Below the pieces are notes generated by a model. It saw only the letters and a list, made by a program, of their open reading frames with translations, did not search any database and was not told where the DNA came from. Of a stretch of 64,000 bases of DNA, positions 27,720 through 36,123 are shown piece by piece (the stretch's first letter is position 1; each line of letters begins with the position of its first letter). A program made the translations under genes and the position numbers. Source of the stretch: Paraburkholderia aromaticivorans (GTDB lineage: Bacteria > Pseudomonadota > Gammaproteobacteria > Burkholderiales > Burkholderiaceae); contig NZ_CP051515.1 in NCBI RefSeq assembly GCF_012689525.1, positions 2,046,001 through 2,110,000 of the forward strand, read 5' to 3'.

Positions 27720-28265
27720 TGTGAGTGTCCAGTACGATCAGGAAAAGTCATTGCGTGGGCGTCGCGGCGCGGCTCGTCGCATGCCGCCGGAACGCCTCTC
27801 CCGGGCCTACAGGATACGCGATCCCAAATTGCCGCACGAGAAGCGGGCAACGCGGTACTCATGCATTCGGCTCATGCCGTCGCCGAACCTTGCGGCCCAG
27901 CAAGCCCCCGTGCACCGACACAGGGCAAAGCGTGTCCCACAATCGCACCAGAACCGAGCTTTCCTCATACCTCCACCAAGGCGCGAAGCGTCGGCGAAAC
28001 ATGGACGTTAACCCGCATGCGCTACTGCCTCGGCGCTCCCGCCGTCTGACGGGCCTGCGCCACCGCAGTCGCGCGACGGCCGTCGCATGAGCTTATGTCA
28101 TACCGTCCATGCGCATATTTCGTTTGTTGAGGGATTTTGGCAAACCTAGAGTGCTTTCACACGCAGCGCAGGCAGACAACGCAAATCAGCGATGCGACGG
28201 CGGCGATCACAGCGATATCACCAGCGAACCGGCATTCAACAAGGCGTTCAACACAGGAGACCGCC
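27720..28265. other. 546-bp divergent region, LysR gene / ABC importer
   Basis: Should carry the LysR-controlled promoter of the importer. No strong repeat found by eye. AGGAGA at the right end is the ribosome site of the binding-protein gene. Confidence 0.45.
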
Positions 28266-29360
28266 ATGCAAGAGATCAAACGGGGTAGAAGGCAGGCCAT
28301 CAAGACGCTCGGCGCGGCACTTGCGGCATCCACCTTGCCGATGCCGTTCATCAATCTGCGCGCTCAGGAACACAACTTCAGCGGCAAGACGCTGCGTCTG
28401 TTGACCTGGTCGGACGACACGGGCGCCGCCGCATTGCGCAATATCGCCGCCAGCTTCACGGCGAAAACCGGCGCCAAGGTCATCGCCGACCGCGCCGACG
28501 GCACCTCCGGCATGGTCGCGAAGGTCAAGGCCGCGGGCGATCGCCCGACCTACGACGTCATCACATTGGCCGGCGTCGGCGCGTCCGGTCTCGGCGACGC
28601 CGGTCTGCTGATGAAGCCCGATCTGGACAAACTGCCGAACCTGAAAGACGTCGCGCCGCAGTACCGCACGGGCGCGAACGGCTTCGGCGTCGGCTATCTG
28701 CTGTGGTCGGACGGGTTGATCTACAACACTTCCACGGTCAAGACCGCGCCGGGCTCGTACGAAGCCTTGTGGGATCCCAAATACGCCGGACGCCTGTTCC
28801 TGCCGCCGCCCGAGTGGGCCGAAGCGGTGGACCTCGCGATCATCGCCGCGAAGATGAACGGCGGCTCGCAGCAGAACATCGAGCCGGGCTTCAAGAAATT
28901 GATGCAACTCAAAGATCGCGTGATGACGCTCGGCGAGAATCCGAACCAGGTGGCGGATCTGTTCCGCACCGGCTCGCTGGATATCGGCGGCATCTATTCG
29001 CCGGCGTTCTTCCCGGACCAGATCCGCAAGCCCGAGTACAAGATGGGCGTGACCTACGGCATGAAAGAAGGCTTCGCCACGCAACTGATGTTCACCGTGA
29101 TCCCCAAGTCGCATCCGGGCGACAGCGATCTGATCCACGCCTTCATCAACCATTCGCTCGACGCGGGCGTGCAAGGCCGCATGGCCGCCGACGTGCTGAA
29201 CGGCCCGGTGAATTCGAAAGCGGTGATTCCCGCCGAGAGCCGCGCGTTCGTGCCAAGCCCGCAGCAGATCGCCGAGAAAGCCGTGCTGCATGACGACAAG
29301 GCGCTCGCCGTGGTGCAGCCGGCGTGGATCAAGCGTTACACCGAAATCTTCGCGGCATGA
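28266..29360 (+). CDS. Polyamine-type ABC importer, solute-binding protein
   Basis: 364 aa from ATG 28266, with AGGAGA six bases before it. A leader with GRRQAIKTLGAALAASTLPM has paired arginines and may use the Tat route. The mature part has the PotD/PotF-like opening LRLLTWSDDTGAAALRNIAA and DGLIYNTSTVKTAPGSYEAL. It captures solute in the periplasm for the two permeases that follow. Solute not readable; spermidine/putrescine and other small cations or amines are typical for the family. The stop overlaps the next start (ATGA). Confidence 0.88.
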   Translation: MQEIKRGRRQAIKTLGAALAASTLPMPFINLRAQEHNFSGKTLRLLTWSDDTGAAALRNIAASFTAKTGAKVIADRADGTSGMVAKVKAAGDRPTYDVITLAGVGASGLGDAGLLMKPDLDKLPNLKDVAPQYRTGANGFGVGYLLWSDGLIYNTSTVKTAPGSYEALWDPKYAGRLFLPPPEWAEAVDLAIIAAKMNGGSQQNIEPGFKKLMQLKDRVMTLGENPNQVADLFRTGSLDIGGIYSPAFFPDQIRKPEYKMGVTYGMKEGFATQLMFTVIPKSHPGDSDLIHAFINHSLDAGVQGRMAADVLNGPVNSKAVIPAESRAFVPSPQQIAEKAVLHDDKALAVVQPAWIKRYTEIFAA

Positions 29361-30331
29361 CGACGATGCTCGCGCGCTTCTCGCGGCGTGCCTCATCGGC
29401 GTCCGGCGCTTCGTCCGATCCGGCGTCGGGCGCGGCGTCGGGCGCGTCCGGTCTCGGACCGGACACGCCTGCCGCCACCGCGATGGCAACGGCGCGGCCG
29501 TGGCTGCTGCTCGCGCCGATCCTGTTGTTTCTCGCCATCCTCGGCGCAGCGGCGCTGGTCGTGCTGCGCATGAGCTTCGGCACGCAGGGCAACGAGTGGC
29601 GCGGCTTCACGCTGCAAAACTACGCGGACCTGGTCGACGGCTACTTCCTGAAGTCGTTATGGCTGACGTTGAAGCTCGCGTTCCAAAGCATGATCTGCGC
29701 GGTGCTGCTGGCGATTCCCGTCGCGCTGGCGATGGCGCGCACGAAGTCGCGGCTCGCGCGGCGGCTTCTGCTTGCAGGCGTGCTGCTGCCGCTGCTCGTC
29801 AATCTGCTGCTGCAAGGCTATGGCTGGCTGATCATTCTCGGGCCGGCCGGTCTGCTCAATCACGCGCTGCTCGGCAGCGGCCTCGTGCAACGTCCGTTGA
29901 TGTGGCTGTACCGCGAAAACGGCGTGCTGCTCGGATTGATCCAGACGGCGTTTCCGCTCGCCGTGTTGCCGCTTTCAAGCGCGATGCGCGCGGTCTCGAG
30001 TTCCTACGAAGAGGCCGCCGCCACGCTCGGCGCGACACGCTGGCAAACGCTGCGTCACGTGCTATTGCCTTTGGCGATGCCCGGTCTCGTATCCGGCGCG
30101 CTGCTCGTGTTCGCGTACAACGCGAGCGCGTTCGCCGTGCCGCTGCTGCTCGGCGGACGCCGCGTGCCGATGCTCGCCGTGCTGGTCCACGATCAGGTCG
30201 CGCCGTTGCTGAACTGGCCGGCTGCATCCGCGTCGGGTGTCGTTTTGATGATCGCCACGTTGACGGTGATGGCGCTCTCGCAGCGCCTTGTGCGCCGTAC
30301 GCAGCGTCTCGCTGAGGAGCCTCACGCATGA
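29357..30331 (+). CDS. ABC importer permease, PotB-like
   Basis: 324 aa from the ATG overlapping the previous stop. About six membrane segments after an unusual Ser/Ala/Gly-rich cytoplasmic lead (residues 8-35). EAA loop SSYEEAAATLGATRWQTLRH docks on the ATPase. Forms the membrane channel with the next gene's product. Confidence 0.92.
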   Translation: MTTMLARFSRRASSASGASSDPASGAASGASGLGPDTPAATAMATARPWLLLAPILLFLAILGAAALVVLRMSFGTQGNEWRGFTLQNYADLVDGYFLKSLWLTLKLAFQSMICAVLLAIPVALAMARTKSRLARRLLLAGVLLPLLVNLLLQGYGWLIILGPAGLLNHALLGSGLVQRPLMWLYRENGVLLGLIQTAFPLAVLPLSSAMRAVSSSYEEAAATLGATRWQTLRHVLLPLAMPGLVSGALLVFAYNASAFAVPLLLGGRRVPMLAVLVHDQVAPLLNWPAASASGVVLMIATLTVMALSQRLVRRTQRLAEEPHA

Positions 30332-31218
30332 GCACGCCGATTCAAACCGCGCCGCCGCCGCGTATGCCGGGCGCGCCGCGCTCACCACGCCTCGCGGCCG
30401 TCATGCCCGGCCAGCTAGGCAAGGCCACCGCCCTGCTCGCGGCGATCGTTCTGTTCCTCGCCGCGCTGCCGATCCTCACGATGATCACCATGTCGTTCAG
30501 CGCGGCCGACACGCTCGAATTCCCGCCGCACGCCTACGGCTTGCACTGGTATCGCGCCGCGTGGCATAGCTTCGTGTCGCCGGACGCGAGCGACACACTG
30601 TCGATGGGCGGCGCGTTGAGCACGAGCCTGATCGTCGCGCTATCGACTATGGTCATCGCCACGCTCGTCTCGGTGCCCGCCGCTTACGCGCTGAGCCGCT
30701 ACCGCTTTCGCGGCAAGCCCGCGGTCGAACAGCTGGTCGCGTTGCCGCTCGTCTATCCGCTCGTGATGCTCGGCCTATCGCTGCTGCTGGTGTTCAACGT
30801 GCTGCCGGTCGAACTCGGCGTGTTCCGCCTGATCATCGCGCACGTGATTCTGGCGCTGCCGTTCACCGTGAAGAATTGCGCGGCGTCGGTGGCCTCGATC
30901 GGCCCGGAATTCGAAGAGGCCGCGTGCGTGATGGGCGCGAGCCCAGGCCGTGCGCTCGTCGACGTGATCCTGCCGCTGATGCGCCCCGGCATTCTGGCCG
31001 GCATGCTGTTCGCGTTCATCATCTCGTTCAACGAATTCACGGTGACGTTCTTCCTTTACGGCATCGATACGATGACGCTGCCGGTGTGGCTCTACAGCCG
31101 CACGGTGTCGTCGCTCGATCCGACCGTGTTCTGTTTCGCCGTGTTCATCGTCGCGATCGACTTCGCGCTGATCTGGCTGCTCGAAAAGCTGATCGGCGAC
31201 GAAGGCGTCGCCTTGTGA
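30328..31218 (+). CDS. ABC importer permease, PotC-like
   Basis: 296 aa, overlapping the preceding stop (ATGA). Six membrane segments and the EAA motif PEFEEAACVMGASPGRALVD. Second half of the channel. The last segment reads VFCFAVFIVAIDFALIWLLE. Confidence 0.92.
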   Translation: MSTPIQTAPPPRMPGAPRSPRLAAVMPGQLGKATALLAAIVLFLAALPILTMITMSFSAADTLEFPPHAYGLHWYRAAWHSFVSPDASDTLSMGGALSTSLIVALSTMVIATLVSVPAAYALSRYRFRGKPAVEQLVALPLVYPLVMLGLSLLLVFNVLPVELGVFRLIIAHVILALPFTVKNCAASVASIGPEFEEAACVMGASPGRALVDVILPLMRPGILAGMLFAFIISFNEFTVTFFLYGIDTMTLPVWLYSRTVSSLDPTVFCFAVFIVAIDFALIWLLEKLIGDEGVAL

Positions 31219-31254
31219 TCCCGCGCTCATGACGCCCAACTGCTGGAGCATCCG

Positions 31255-32328
31255 ATGACCCATTTAACGTTGCAGGCCGTGACCCGGCGTTTCGGCGCGG
31301 CGCATGCCGTCGACAGCGTCGATCTGAGCGTGCCCGACGGCAAGCTGGTGTGCTTCCTCGGCCCGTCCGGCTGCGGCAAGACCACGCTGCTGCGGATGAT
31401 CGCCGGGTTGGAAACGCCGACCTCGGGCAGCATCCATTTCGCCGGGCGCGACATCACGCGCCTGCCGGCGAACCAGCGCGACTTCGGCATGGTGTTTCAG
31501 TCGCTCGCGCTGTTTCCGCACATGACGGTCGCGCAGAACATCGCGTATCCGCTGAAGCTGCGCAAGACCGCGAAGGACCAGCAGACGCGCCGCGTGGCCG
31601 AATTGCTGGAACTGATCCAGTTGCCCCACATGGCGAACCGGCCCGTCACGCAACTCTCCGGCGGCCAGCGCCAGCGCGTGGCGATTGCGCGCGCGATCGC
31701 CTCGCAGCCGAAACTGCTGCTGCTCGACGAGCCGCTCTCCGCGCTCGACGCCAAGCTGCGCGAAGCGATGCAAGTAGAAATCCGTCTGCTGCAACAGCGC
31801 CTTGGCATCACGACGATCATGGTCACACACGACCAGCGCGAAGCGATGACGATGGCCGACGAAATCGTCGTGATGGAGAAAGGCCGTATCGCGCAGGTCG
31901 GCAAGCCGCTCGATATCTATCGCGATCCGGTCAGCGAGTTCGTCGCCGACTTCATCGGCCTCGGTAATATCCTGCCGGTCACCTACGACGGCGCGGGCGG
32001 CGTGAGCCTGCCGGGCGGCCGGCGCATCAGCGTGGTACAGCCGGCGCGCGTGCCGGAGTCGAGCAGCGATATCCGTCTGCTCATCCGCCCGGAAGACGTG
32101 TGCGTGAAAGCGGCGTCCGACGCGGCGGGACCGAACCGGTTGCAAGGCACGGTGACGTTCATCCGCGACGTGGGCGCGTCGCTCGAAGCGACCATCGACT
32201 GCGCCGGCTTCACGTTGACCGCCGCCACCACGCCGCGTGAAACGCCAGGGCTTACGCTCGGCATGCCGGTGCTCGCGGAATTGCCACCGCACGCGTGCAA
32301 ACTGATCGCCGCGCGCGCCGCGCATTGA
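31255..32328 (+). CDS. ABC importer ATP-binding subunit, PotA-like
   Basis: 357 aa. Walker A GPSGCGKTT (about residue 38), Q-loop MVFQSLALFPHM, signature LSGGQRQRVAIARAIA, Walker B LLLLDEPLSALD, switch His in TIMVTHDQREAMTMA, then a TOBE regulatory domain (about 275-350). Drives the importer of the three preceding genes. Ribosome site GGAGC. Completes the four-gene operon. Confidence 0.95.
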   Translation: MTHLTLQAVTRRFGAAHAVDSVDLSVPDGKLVCFLGPSGCGKTTLLRMIAGLETPTSGSIHFAGRDITRLPANQRDFGMVFQSLALFPHMTVAQNIAYPLKLRKTAKDQQTRRVAELLELIQLPHMANRPVTQLSGGQRQRVAIARAIASQPKLLLLDEPLSALDAKLREAMQVEIRLLQQRLGITTIMVTHDQREAMTMADEIVVMEKGRIAQVGKPLDIYRDPVSEFVADFIGLGNILPVTYDGAGGVSLPGGRRISVVQPARVPESSSDIRLLIRPEDVCVKAASDAAGPNRLQGTVTFIRDVGASLEATIDCAGFTLTAATTPRETPGLTLGMPVLAELPPHACKLIAARAAH

Positions 32329-32453
32329 GTCGCGGCGCTGACGGCACTCACGGCATCGGCGCCGCTGACAGCAGCGAACTGCATCAAAGCGCATCACTGA
32401 ATCGCGCGGCCTTGCGCCTATAAATACCAACATTTTTCGACAGAGGAAAGACC

Positions 32454-33278
32454 ATGAACCACCGCTCCGCTACCCCAAGCCGCACCCGCCGCGTGTTCGC
32501 CACGCTCGCCGCGACGCTGGCCTTCACCGCTCTCGGCGCACTGTGCGCGTTGCCGTCGGCCGCGCATGCGGACGCGCTCGATAACATCGCCAAATCGGGC
32601 ACGGTGCGCATCGGCGTGTTCGAGGACTATCCGCCGTTCGGCTCGATCGGCCCGGACATGAAGCCGATGGGCTACGACATCGACGTCGCCAACCTGATCG
32701 GCAAGGCGCTCAACGCCAAGGTCGAACTGGTGCAGGTGACGGGCGACAACCGCATGGCCTACCTCGCCGACCACAAGGCGGACATGCTGCTGTCAGTCGG
32801 CCAGACGCCGGAACGCGAAAAGGTGATCGATTTCTCGCAACCGTACGCGCCGTACTACCTCGCCGTGTTCGGCCCGAAAGCGCTGCCCGTGAAGAACGCC
32901 GCCGACCTCGCCGGCAAGTCGATTTCAGTCGCGCGCGGCACGCTGGAAGACCTGAGCGTGACCAAGATCGCGCCGCCCACGGCGAACATCAAACGTTTCG
33001 ACGATCCTAACGGCGCAATTTCGGCGTTTCTTTCTGGTCAGGTACAGTTGATGGTAGTCGGCAACGACGTCGGCGCTACGATTCTCGCGCGTCATCCCGC
33101 TAACGATCCCGAGCAGAAGTTCTCGCTGTTCAGTTCGCCGGATCACGTCGGTTTGAACAAGAACGAGCCGCGTCTGAAGCAGAAGGTCGACGAAACGATT
33201 GCCAAGGCCCGCAAGGACGGCACCATGAACGCGATTTCGCAGAAGTGGCTGCGTGCGCCGCTGCCGGCCGACCTCTGA
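32454..33278 (+). CDS. Family-3 amino-acid ABC importer, solute-binding protein
   Basis: 274 aa. Signal peptide (about 1-40, ending AAHA), then the HisJ/GlnH fold (SGTVRIGVFEDYPPFGSIGP, GYDIDVANLIGKALNAKVEL, LLSVGQTPEREKVIDFSQPY). Binds a polar amino acid or opine-like solute; which one is not visible. GAGGAAAG ribosome site. Two permease genes follow, with no ATPase gene in the set. Confidence 0.9.
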   Translation: MNHRSATPSRTRRVFATLAATLAFTALGALCALPSAAHADALDNIAKSGTVRIGVFEDYPPFGSIGPDMKPMGYDIDVANLIGKALNAKVELVQVTGDNRMAYLADHKADMLLSVGQTPEREKVIDFSQPYAPYYLAVFGPKALPVKNAADLAGKSISVARGTLEDLSVTKIAPPTANIKRFDDPNGAISAFLSGQVQLMVVGNDVGATILARHPANDPEQKFSLFSSPDHVGLNKNEPRLKQKVDETIAKARKDGTMNAISQKWLRAPLPADL

Positions 33279-33291
33279 ACCTTTTTTTGCA

Positions 33292-33312
33292 CGGACCACG
33301 AAGTGTGGTCCG
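33292..33312 (+). promoter_or_regulatory. Intercistronic hairpin after the binding-protein gene
   Basis: Arms CGGACCAC (33292-33299) and GTGGTCCG (33305-33312) with a 5-nt loop, 14 bp after the stop and 35 bp before the next start. A T7 run precedes it. It likely stabilises the binding-protein part of the transcript or cuts downstream expression. Confidence 0.6.
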
Positions 33313-33346
33313 CGCCGGAGTTTGACCTCACGATGAGCGCCACGCC

Positions 33347-34093
33347 ATGACCTATGCGTTCGATTTCAGCGGCTTCGGCCTCTATGCGGGGATGCTCACG
33401 CGCGGCGTCGCCGTGACCTTGGGGCTGACGGCCGTCTCGACCGTGCTCGGTGGGATCATCGGCATTGCGGGAGCGAGCGTGGCGGTGGCCGGGCCGAAGT
33501 GGGCGCGCTGGGTGGTGGCAAGTTATGTGGAGCTGATCCGCAACACGCCCTTCATCGTGCAGTTGTTCTTCGTGTTCTTCGGCTTGCCGAGCCTCGGCAT
33601 CCATATCGATGAAGTGCAGGCCGCGATTCTGGCCATGACTGTCAATCTCGGCGCTTACGCCATCGAGATCGTGCGCGCCGGCATCGACTCGATTTCGCGT
33701 GGCCAGGTGCAGGCGGCGCAGGCGCTCGGTCTGCACGGGCGGCAAGTGTTTCGCTTCATCGTGCTGCCGCAGGCCATCGCCAACGTGTTTCCCGCGCTGC
33801 TGAGCCAGGTGCTGATCGTGATGCTCGGCTCGGCAGTGGTCTCGCAGATCTCCGTGCCCGATCTCACCTATGCGGCCAACTTCATCCAGTCGCGCAACTT
33901 CCGCTCGTTCGAGAGCTACCTGATCATTACCGCGACGTATCTGTTGCTGTCGATCGTGTTGCGGCAAATCCTCAACCGGCTCGGCCGCGGTCTGTTCGCG
34001 GGGCGTGTGGCGCGCGGCAACGAGAGCGCGCCGCGTAACTGGCGCAACCGCCTGACGTGGCGCGGCGCCCGCACTCTGCCCACGGAGCGTTGA
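33347..34093 (+). CDS. Amino-acid ABC importer permease (first)
   Basis: 248 aa, HisM/GlnP family. Five membrane segments; YVELIRNTPFIVQLFFVFFG is the family signature and GQVQAAQALGLHGRQVFRFI the EAA loop. The C-terminus is unusually long and basic (about residues 215-248, rich in Arg). Confidence 0.9.
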   Translation: MTYAFDFSGFGLYAGMLTRGVAVTLGLTAVSTVLGGIIGIAGASVAVAGPKWARWVVASYVELIRNTPFIVQLFFVFFGLPSLGIHIDEVQAAILAMTVNLGAYAIEIVRAGIDSISRGQVQAAQALGLHGRQVFRFIVLPQAIANVFPALLSQVLIVMLGSAVVSQISVPDLTYAANFIQSRNFRSFESYLIITATYLLLSIVLRQILNRLGRGLFAGRVARGNESAPRNWRNRLTWRGARTLPTER

Positions 34094-34095
34094 TC

Positions 34096-34752
34096 ATGGT
34101 CGAATTCACGCTGTGGGACATCGCCCGCAATCTGTTGCTCGCCGCCCGCTGGACGGTGCTGCTGTCGCTGATCGCGTTTGTCGGCGGCGGTATTGTCGGG
34201 CTGATTCTTCTGGCGATGCGCGTGTCGCCGATCGCCTGGCTGCGCCGTATCGTCGTAGTGTATGTGGAAGTGTTTCAGGGCACGCCGCTCCTGATGCAGC
34301 TCTTTCTGACGTTTTTCGGCTTGCCGCTGCTCGGTGTCGATGTGTCGCCGTGGGTTGCGGCCGCTGTCACCTTGACGCTCTACACGAGCGCCTATCTGGT
34401 CGATATCTGGCGCGGCTGCGTCGAAGCCGTGCCGCGCGGTCAGTGGGCCGCCGGCGCGAGTCTCGGCATGACGTTCGGTCAGCAGTTGCGCTATATCGTG
34501 TGGCCGCAGGCGCGGAAAATCGCGGTGGCGCCGACGGTCGGATTTCTCGTGCAGGTGGTGAAAAGCACGGCGCTCGCGTCGATCATCGGCTTCACCGAAT
34601 TAACCAAGACCGGCACCATGATCACCAACGCCGCGTTCCGCCCGTTCCCGATCTACGGCATGGTCGCGATGATTTACTTCGCGATGTGCTTCCCGCTGAC
34701 GTGGTACGCGCGGGTGCTGGAGAAACGGCAGAAGGTGGGGCAACATCGCTGA
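34096..34752 (+). CDS. Amino-acid ABC importer permease (second)
   Basis: 218 aa from ATG 34096, two bases after the previous stop, with GGAG ahead. Same family: VYVEVFQGTPLLMQLFLTFF and GQWAAGASLGMTFGQQLRYI. Heterodimer partner of the first permease. The operon ends here at a strong terminator without an ATPase gene. Confidence 0.9.
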   Translation: MVEFTLWDIARNLLLAARWTVLLSLIAFVGGGIVGLILLAMRVSPIAWLRRIVVVYVEVFQGTPLLMQLFLTFFGLPLLGVDVSPWVAAAVTLTLYTSAYLVDIWRGCVEAVPRGQWAAGASLGMTFGQQLRYIVWPQARKIAVAPTVGFLVQVVKSTALASIIGFTELTKTGTMITNAAFRPFPIYGMVAMIYFAMCFPLTWYARVLEKRQKVGQHR

Positions 34753-34775
34753 GATTCGCTGCGGCGCGTGCATTG

Positions 34776-34810
34776 AAAAGCGGCAACCCTGTGAAGCGGT
34801 TGCCGCTTTT
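34776..34810. terminator. Bidirectional rho-independent terminator
   Basis: 13-bp perfect arms AAAAGCGGCAACC (34776-34788) and GGTTGCCGCTTTT (34798-34810), followed by more T on the plus strand and preceded by A on that strand. Lies between convergent genes and can serve both. Confidence 0.9.
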
Positions 34811-34830
34811 TCATTAGCAGGCTTGCAGGA

Positions 34831-36111
34831 CTAGCGAGCCGCGTGCGTCGACTTGCGCAGCTTCGCCACGTCGTCCGCCGTCACCGCCGGCGCGCCGTTG
34901 TTCCACCCGGCGCGCACGAAGGTCAGCACATCGGCGATCTGCTGGTCGTTGAGCACCGGCGCGTACTTCGGCATCGGATACGGCGCGGGAATGCCGCCGA
35001 TCACCAGGTCCTCGGTGCCGTTCAGCGTCACGTTGATCAGCGACGACGGATCCTTCTCCAGCACGTTCGGATTGCCGGACAACGGCGCGAGCATCGGCGC
35101 GAAGCCGCGTCCATCGACACCGTGGCAGTGCATGCAATACGCCGTATAGACGCGCGCGCCGGCATCGTTCGCGGGCCGGTTCAGCGACACCTTCGTCGCC
35201 TGCGGGTCGTACTTATAAGGCGGCGCACCGCTGCCGCCGGCCGGTGGTAGCGACTTCAGATACGTCGACATGGCGGCGATATCCGTATCGTTCATCCCCT
35301 GCGTGCTGTTGTTGATCACGCTGGTCATCGAACCGAACGCCGAGGCATGGCGATTCGCGCCGGTCTTCAGAAACGCCTGCAAGTCCTGATCGTTCCAGCG
35401 GCCCAGACCGACGTTGTGCTCGCCGGTGAGGTTCGCCGCGAACCAGCCGTCGAGCACGCCACCGGTCAGGAACGCGCTGCTGCTTTCATCGAGCGCCTTT
35501 TCCTGGAACGCGATGCCACGCGGCGTATGGCACGACCCGCAGTGCCCGAGCCCCTGAATCAGATACGCGCCGCGATTCCATGCCACGTCCTTGCCCGGCT
35601 TGTCCTGATAGACGCTTTTATCCAGGAACACCATGTTCCAGAACTTCAACGGCCAGCGCATGTTCAACGGCCACTTGATGTCCGGCACGCGATTCGCCTG
35701 TTGAACCGGCGCCACGCCGCTCATGAAATACGCGTACAGCGCTTTCATGTCGTCGTCGTTGACCTTGGCGTAGGACGGATACGGCATTGCCGGATAGAGA
35801 TTGTGGCCGTCTTTCGCGACGCCTTCGCGCATCGCCCGCGCAAAGTCCTCTTCCGTATAGCCGCCGATGCCGGTCCGCTGGTCGGGCGTGATGTTGGTGG
35901 TGTAGATCTGGCCCATCGGCGTGGTCATCGGCAGGCCGCCCGCGAACGGCTTGCCTTTCGGCGCCGTATGACAGGCGACGCAATCGCCGACCTTCGCCAG
36001 ATAAGCGCCGCGTTGCACCAACGCCTGATCCGCCGCTCGCGCCGGAGCCTGCGCGAACAACGGCAGCGTCACGCACAGCGCCGCGCCGAAACCCTTCAGA
36101 GTGTTTTTCAT
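34831..36111 (-). CDS. Triheme c-type cytochrome of molybdenum-hydroxylase operon 1
   Basis: 426 aa. Signal peptide (1-26) then three heme-binding CxxCH motifs: CVACH (about 44), CGSCH (about 192) and CMHCH (about 330). Layout equals the cytochrome subunits of alcohol, gluconate and membrane-bound aldehyde dehydrogenases of acetic acid bacteria, which pass electrons to ubiquinone or an oxidase. Lies 12 bp after the molybdopterin gene, third in the operon. Confidence 0.92.
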   Translation of the reverse strand: MKNTLKGFGAALCVTLPLFAQAPARAADQALVQRGAYLAKVGDCVACHTAPKGKPFAGGLPMTTPMGQIYTTNITPDQRTGIGGYTEEDFARAMREGVAKDGHNLYPAMPYPSYAKVNDDDMKALYAYFMSGVAPVQQANRVPDIKWPLNMRWPLKFWNMVFLDKSVYQDKPGKDVAWNRGAYLIQGLGHCGSCHTPRGIAFQEKALDESSSAFLTGGVLDGWFAANLTGEHNVGLGRWNDQDLQAFLKTGANRHASAFGSMTSVINNSTQGMNDTDIAAMSTYLKSLPPAGGSGAPPYKYDPQATKVSLNRPANDAGARVYTAYCMHCHGVDGRGFAPMLAPLSGNPNVLEKDPSSLINVTLNGTEDLVIGGIPAPYPMPKYAPVLNDQQIADVLTFVRAGWNNGAPAVTADDVAKLRKSTHAAR

Positions 36112-36123
36112 GTCGGGCTCCGG

